The notes below the pieces were generated by a model, which was not told the origin of the DNA, did no database searches, and saw only the letters and a list, made by a program, of their open reading frames with translations. A program made the position numbers and the translations under genes. This document shows, piece by piece, positions 42,424 to 45,348 of a DNA stretch of 45,348 nucleotides. The DNA comes from Candidatus Amesbacteria bacterium (lineage in GTDB: Bacteria; Patescibacteriota; Microgenomatia; CAZETR01; Amesbacteraceae). Position 1 is the stretch's first letter. Every line of letters starts with the position of its first letter. The stretch lies in NCBI GenBank assembly GCA_027331445.1, contig DAHWUD010000006.1, positions 1 through 45,348 of the forward strand, read 5' to 3'.

Positions 42424-43810
42424 GATGAGCGATGGCAATTATATAATCACCAACTTTAAAGTCAAGGTAAGGGCTTAATGTCGCGCCAAATTCCTGACCT
42501 GCCTTGACGCGGTCGGCGGCGGTTTTGCCAATTTGCAGGGATTTAAGTTTGGAGGTACCAATGACTTGGGACCCCCGTTCCAGCCGCACTTCCCCACCCC
42601 GGTCCAACTGGCCATCCTGAACCCGACAACCGGCGATGCGATCGGGGCCGATTTTAAACTCCGCACTAATCACGGCTTGGCCTAAAATGACTTCGGTGAC
42701 GGCCGGGTGGAGAAGCTGATCCAAATAATCAGAAAGCTCATAGATGATACGGAAAGAATGGACGGGAACAGCCTCAATTTCGGCCAGTTTGGCCACGGAG
42801 CCGGGAATTTTGACATTGAAGGCCAGAACCTGAGCATCGGAGGGACGGGCAAGCAGAATGTCATTTTCACTGACGTCCCCGGTAGCGCTGCTTAAAACCG
42901 TAATTTGAGGATCGAGAAGAGCGGTAATGGCTTCAAGCGAGCCGACAACATCGGCCCGAAGGATAATGTTTAACGAACCGGGTTTGGAGACGGGGAGGGG
43001 GACGGCTACCGGTGAAGAAACGGTCAGCGGATGATCGGAGATGACGGTGCCCACGGGGGGAACAGAGGTCAGGCCAAGAATTTCTACAGGGGTAGAAGGA
43101 AGAGCTGAGGGAAGGTTCTGGGCGTCGGAGTTTAAGAGAGCCCGGACTCTACCGACGAGAGCCGAGGTAAACAGAGAGACTCCGGTCGTAAGGGTGCCAT
43201 TTTTGACAATAACCTCTGCCAATGGGCCTTTTTTGGAGTCGAGGCGGCTCTCAATGACCACGGCGGCCAACTGACCGTCGGGATCTGCCTGCGGGGGATG
43301 GAGCTCAGATAGCAAATTGATGGTGTCTAAAAGTTGAGGAATACCGGCTCCGGTTTTGGCGGAGACGACGGCGGCGGGAACCGGACCACCGAAATCTTCC
43401 ACGACAATACCCAACTCCGTGAGCTGGGTTTTGACCCGATCGGGATCAGCTTCGGGCAGATCGGATTTGGTAATGACGACAAGGTAGGGAATCTTGGCGG
43501 CCAGGATGGCGGCGGCGGCTTCTTTGGTCTGGGGCATGACTCCGTCATTTCCGGCCACAATGAGAAGGGCAATATCGGCTACCCGACTGCCCCGTTCCCG
43601 CATGCTGACGAAGGCGGCGTGACCCGGAGTATCGATAAAGGTCAAGAGTTTTCCGGCAGCGGTTTTAAGCTGAAAGGACCTGATATGCTGGGTGATGCCT
43701 CCGACTTCCCGAGCGGCAACATGGGACTGCCGCAGATAATCAAGAAGGGTGGTCTTACCGTGGTCGACGTGACCCAGAATGACGATGATGGGAGGACGAG
43801 TTTGCAGCAT
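42410..43810 (-). CDS. infB: Translation initiation factor IF-2 (short form)
   Basis: IF2 is the GTPase that places fMet-tRNA on the 30S subunit. The 466-residue protein begins almost directly with the G domain: GHVDHGKT (13-20), DTPGH (60-64) and TKSD (114-117) where NKxD is usual. Domains II, III and the fMet-binding domain IV (ILGQAVISAEFKIGPDRIAGCRV, RGSQVIGTSKLKSLQ) follow. The N-terminal region of usual 700-900-residue IF2 is missing. It follows nusA by 91 nt, the classical order. Confidence 0.96.
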   Translation of the reverse strand: MLQTRPPIIVILGHVDHGKTTLLDYLRQSHVAAREVGGITQHIRSFQLKTAAGKLLTFIDTPGHAAFVSMRERGSRVADIALLIVAGNDGVMPQTKEAAAAILAAKIPYLVVITKSDLPEADPDRVKTQLTELGIVVEDFGGPVPAAVVSAKTGAGIPQLLDTINLLSELHPPQADPDGQLAAVVIESRLDSKKGPLAEVIVKNGTLTTGVSLFTSALVGRVRALLNSDAQNLPSALPSTPVEILGLTSVPPVGTVISDHPLTVSSPVAVPLPVSKPGSLNIILRADVVGSLEAITALLDPQITVLSSATGDVSENDILLARPSDAQVLAFNVKIPGSVAKLAEIEAVPVHSFRIIYELSDYLDQLLHPAVTEVILGQAVISAEFKIGPDRIAGCRVQDGQLDRGGEVRLERGSQVIGTSKLKSLQIGKTAADRVKAGQEFGATLSPYLDFKVGDYIIAIAHHGSS

Positions 43811-43901
43811 AAAAATTTCTAATTTTTAATTTCTAACGACTAATAACAGAAACACAAATCCGAGGCCAAATTCCAGTTACAAAATCAAGATGAAAAAGGT
43901 T
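43811..43901. other. AT-rich nusA-infB spacer
   Basis: The 91-nt gap contains TTAGAAATTAAAAATTAGAAA on the minus strand and a similar low-complexity stretch, with no ORF, promoter or terminator that could be supported. It is the longest gap inside the nusA operon and may be a dispersed AT-rich repeat. Confidence 0.3.
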
Positions 43902-44996
43902 TCATGAGGTTTTTGAATTGTCACCGGAATCGGTATCGGAAGGAACTTCTTTCTTTTCGGACGTGCCTTTTTCTTCGGGGAGACCCTCAATGTCTATATG
44001 GAAACCGGTGAGTTTACCGGCCAGTTTGGCGTTTTGACCGTCGCGGCCGATGGCCAAGGACAACTGGTCAGCAGGAGCGATGACAGTCGCAACTTTAGTG
44101 TCGGGGTTGATTTTGACGGTCAAGCCGGTAGCCGGAGACAGGGCTGAGGCGATAAACTTGTCCAGATCTTCACTGAACTGGACAATATCGATTTTTTCGC
44201 CATTGAGCTCGCCGATCACTGCCTGGACACGGACGCCTTTTTGGCCGACACAGGAGCCAACCGGATCGACACCGCTTTGATGGGAATAAACGGCAATTTT
44301 GGTCCGGGAACCAGGATCGCGGGCGACGGCACGGATTTCAACAGCCTTACTGGAAATCTCGGGCACTTCGCGGGCAAATAATTCCTTGATCAGGCCATTG
44401 TCGGCCCGGGAAACAACGACTTCTTTGCCGCGGACGCCGTCCCGGATGCCCTGAAGATAAAAGGTCAGGCGCTGATTTAGATGATAGTTTTCAGAATGAA
44501 TCTGCTCGGCGGCAGGCAAGACGGCTTCGGCCTTGCCGATATCAATGATGATTTCAGGGCCGACAAAGCGGATAACAGTACCGTTGACGAGGGTATTGAG
44601 GCGTTTCTCGTATTCGGCAGTGACAACGGACTTTTCGGCTTCACGGATTTTCTGGAGAACGACCTGGCGGGCGGTTTGGGCGGCAATACGGCCAAATCCC
44701 GGAGGAGTAACGTCGGTTTTAGCAGCTTTAGGGAGAGGGGTAACGGTAGTGACCCCAGCCACTTCGGTGACCTGGCCGGGAATCTCAAAAATTTTGGCTT
44801 CGCCGGTGCCGGGGTCTAAAACCACGTCATAAACACAATCTTCCCGGTATTTATCCTGATGATCTTTTCTAAAAGCGGCCACGATGGCCTGGCGAATAGT
44901 GTCGAGGACGATTTGAGGATCGAGATTGCGCTCGTGGGCCACCTGAGTGACGGCTGAGGCAAACTCGGATCTGGTAGTAGTCGGTTTATTGGCCAT
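43902..44996 (-). CDS. nusA: Transcription termination/antitermination protein NusA
   Basis: NusA binds RNA polymerase and controls pausing and termination. The ATG at 44996 (MANKPTTTRSEFASA) is preferred over 45032, whose extra codons overlap a terminator-like hairpin. Length is 364 residues. It has the polymerase-binding N-terminal domain (VAHERNLDPQIVLDTIRQAIV), an S1 domain (TLVNGTVIRFVGPEIIIDIG), and KH domains (DPVGSCVGQKGVRVQAVIGEL; AIGRDGQNAKLAGKLTGFHID). The C-terminal acidic repeats of E. coli NusA are absent. It leads the nusA-infB operon. Confidence 0.96.
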   Translation of the reverse strand: MANKPTTTRSEFASAVTQVAHERNLDPQIVLDTIRQAIVAAFRKDHQDKYREDCVYDVVLDPGTGEAKIFEIPGQVTEVAGVTTVTPLPKAAKTDVTPPGFGRIAAQTARQVVLQKIREAEKSVVTAEYEKRLNTLVNGTVIRFVGPEIIIDIGKAEAVLPAAEQIHSENYHLNQRLTFYLQGIRDGVRGKEVVVSRADNGLIKELFAREVPEISSKAVEIRAVARDPGSRTKIAVYSHQSGVDPVGSCVGQKGVRVQAVIGELNGEKIDIVQFSEDLDKFIASALSPATGLTVKINPDTKVATVIAPADQLSLAIGRDGQNAKLAGKLTGFHIDIEGLPEEKGTSEKKEVPSDTDSGDNSKTS

Positions 44997-45004
44997 AGTT
45001 TGTG

Positions 45005-45035
45005 AAAAAAAGAGGTGGGTACTTCTTCCCACCTC
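45005..45035 (-). terminator. Intrinsic terminator hairpin in the nusA leader
   Basis: On the minus strand GAGGTGGG and CCCACCTC form a perfect 8-bp stem around an 8-nt loop, followed directly by seven T. It lies only 8 nt before the nusA ATG. Because a TATAAT lies upstream of it (45060-45055), it probably sits in the nusA leader rather than only ending the previous gene. Confidence 0.75.
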
Positions 45036-45054
45036 AAATTCACTAATCGAGGGG

Positions 45055-45060
45055 ATTATA
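45055..45060 (-). promoter_or_regulatory. Candidate -10 element of nusA
   Basis: A perfect TATAAT on the minus strand, 19 nt before the start of the terminator stem. Transcription would start near 45048 and pass through the hairpin before nusA. No convincing -35 was found. Confidence 0.45.
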
Positions 45061-45134
45061 CCAATAAATAGGTCACAGATCCAGATACAGTATCACCCTC
45101 CTGATTCTCCTGTGATATTTAGACTGGAGTAATG

Positions 45135-45348
45135 TTATCCTGAGTGCTTTTTTTGAAGTTCGTTAAAAATTTCAAGGGAATCTCTTTTGGTCCTTCTTCC
45201 ACGAATGACTGCCGTTCCCAGATCGTAAAGAACATCTTCAGAAATATGGCCACCATTATGATAGAGGTCGATTAAAAACTCTGGATCGTTATTTCCCAGG
45301 GCATCAATGGCTAATCGAGCTATGTTTCCAAAACCAATGGAGACACCA
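45135..45348 (-). CDS. Unrecognised gene, C-terminal part (partial at window edge)
   Basis: This frame is not in the ORF track because its start lies beyond the window. The minus strand is open from the edge to a TAA at 45137-45135. The 70 or so visible residues end GFGNIARLAIDALGNNDPEF, then LIDLYHNGGHISEDVLYDLG, TAVIRGRRTKRDS and a charged helix EIFNELQKKHSG. It looks like a helical, ordinary soluble protein. No family is recognised. It is followed by a 74-nt gap and the nusA promoter candidate. Confidence 0.55.
   Translation of the reverse strand, partial: GVSIGFGNIARLAIDALGNNDPEFLIDLYHNGGHISEDVLYDLGTAVIRGRRTKRDSLEIFNELQKKHSG

Noticed and set aside
1-45348. CRISPR array, rRNA genes, phage genes, toxin-antitoxin pair
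   Set aside because: Looked for regularly spaced repeats, rRNA-like conserved blocks, and typical phage or toxin gene signatures; none were seen in this window.

Overview
The window looks like a chromosome segment of a Candidate Phyla Radiation bacterium (Patescibacteria, most like the Microgenomates group). This is inferred from protein architecture, not from a database search. The signs are a compact gene layout with 1-4 nt overlaps, an alanyl-tRNA synthetase of about 600 residues without its C-terminal domain, an IF2 without its N-terminal region, an RNase Y without a membrane anchor, a Lon-like ATPase without a protease domain, and a sortase next to a membrane protein with a baseplate-J-like exterior. 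TGA is used as a stop, so the glycine-recoding lineages are excluded. Nearly everything is on the minus strand.

Region 1-1,640 is an AT-rich accessory patch. It holds the end of an IS3-type transposase, a fossil C-terminus of a second integrase-type transposase, and a patatin-like lipase. From 7,700 down to 1,662 runs an operon of four ABC-2 permeases around one ATPase, then miaA and an AI-2E/PerM-family membrane protein. An HU gene with its own promoter, strong ribosome binding site and terminator separates this from recA-recX-rny (10,949-8,126). Two membrane-protein genes, a divergent tRNA-Pro(GGG) and two orphan plus-strand genes follow.

Region 24,253-13,458 is one long expression operon: rpoB-rpoC-rpsL-rpsG-rpsD-rpoA-rplQ-rplM-rpsI. 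It joins parts that are usually in separate operons and lacks fusA, rpsM and rpsK. Region 29,131-24,360 carries envelope and housekeeping genes: a 711-residue membrane protein with a sortase, a Nudix-like protein on the plus strand, ruvX, a zinc-ribbon protein and mltG. alaS (30,989-29,184) and a broken DUF559 endonuclease gene follow.

Region 45,000-31,431 is a minus-strand block: nusA, infB, a DHH-like protein, small proteins, rpsO, pnp, the Lon-like ATPase, a family-4-like uracil-DNA glycosylase, RNase J, a small membrane protein, ftsK, a RodZ-like HTH protein and a small membrane protein. Three major RNA-decay enzymes (RNase Y, RNase J, PNPase) are therefore in one window. The last 214 bases hold the end of an unrecognised minus-strand gene.

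The most striking window-wide signal is regulatory. At least ten genes have a TATAAT-like hexamer ending 6-10 nt before the start codon, and almost no gene has a Shine-Dalgarno sequence. This predicts leaderless mRNAs. Other leads are a terminator hairpin inside the nusA leader, a stem-loop in the pnp leader, and several enzymes that have lost signature residues or domains (UDG without Fe-S cysteines, degenerate Nudix box, DHH protein without DHH, protease-less Lon).
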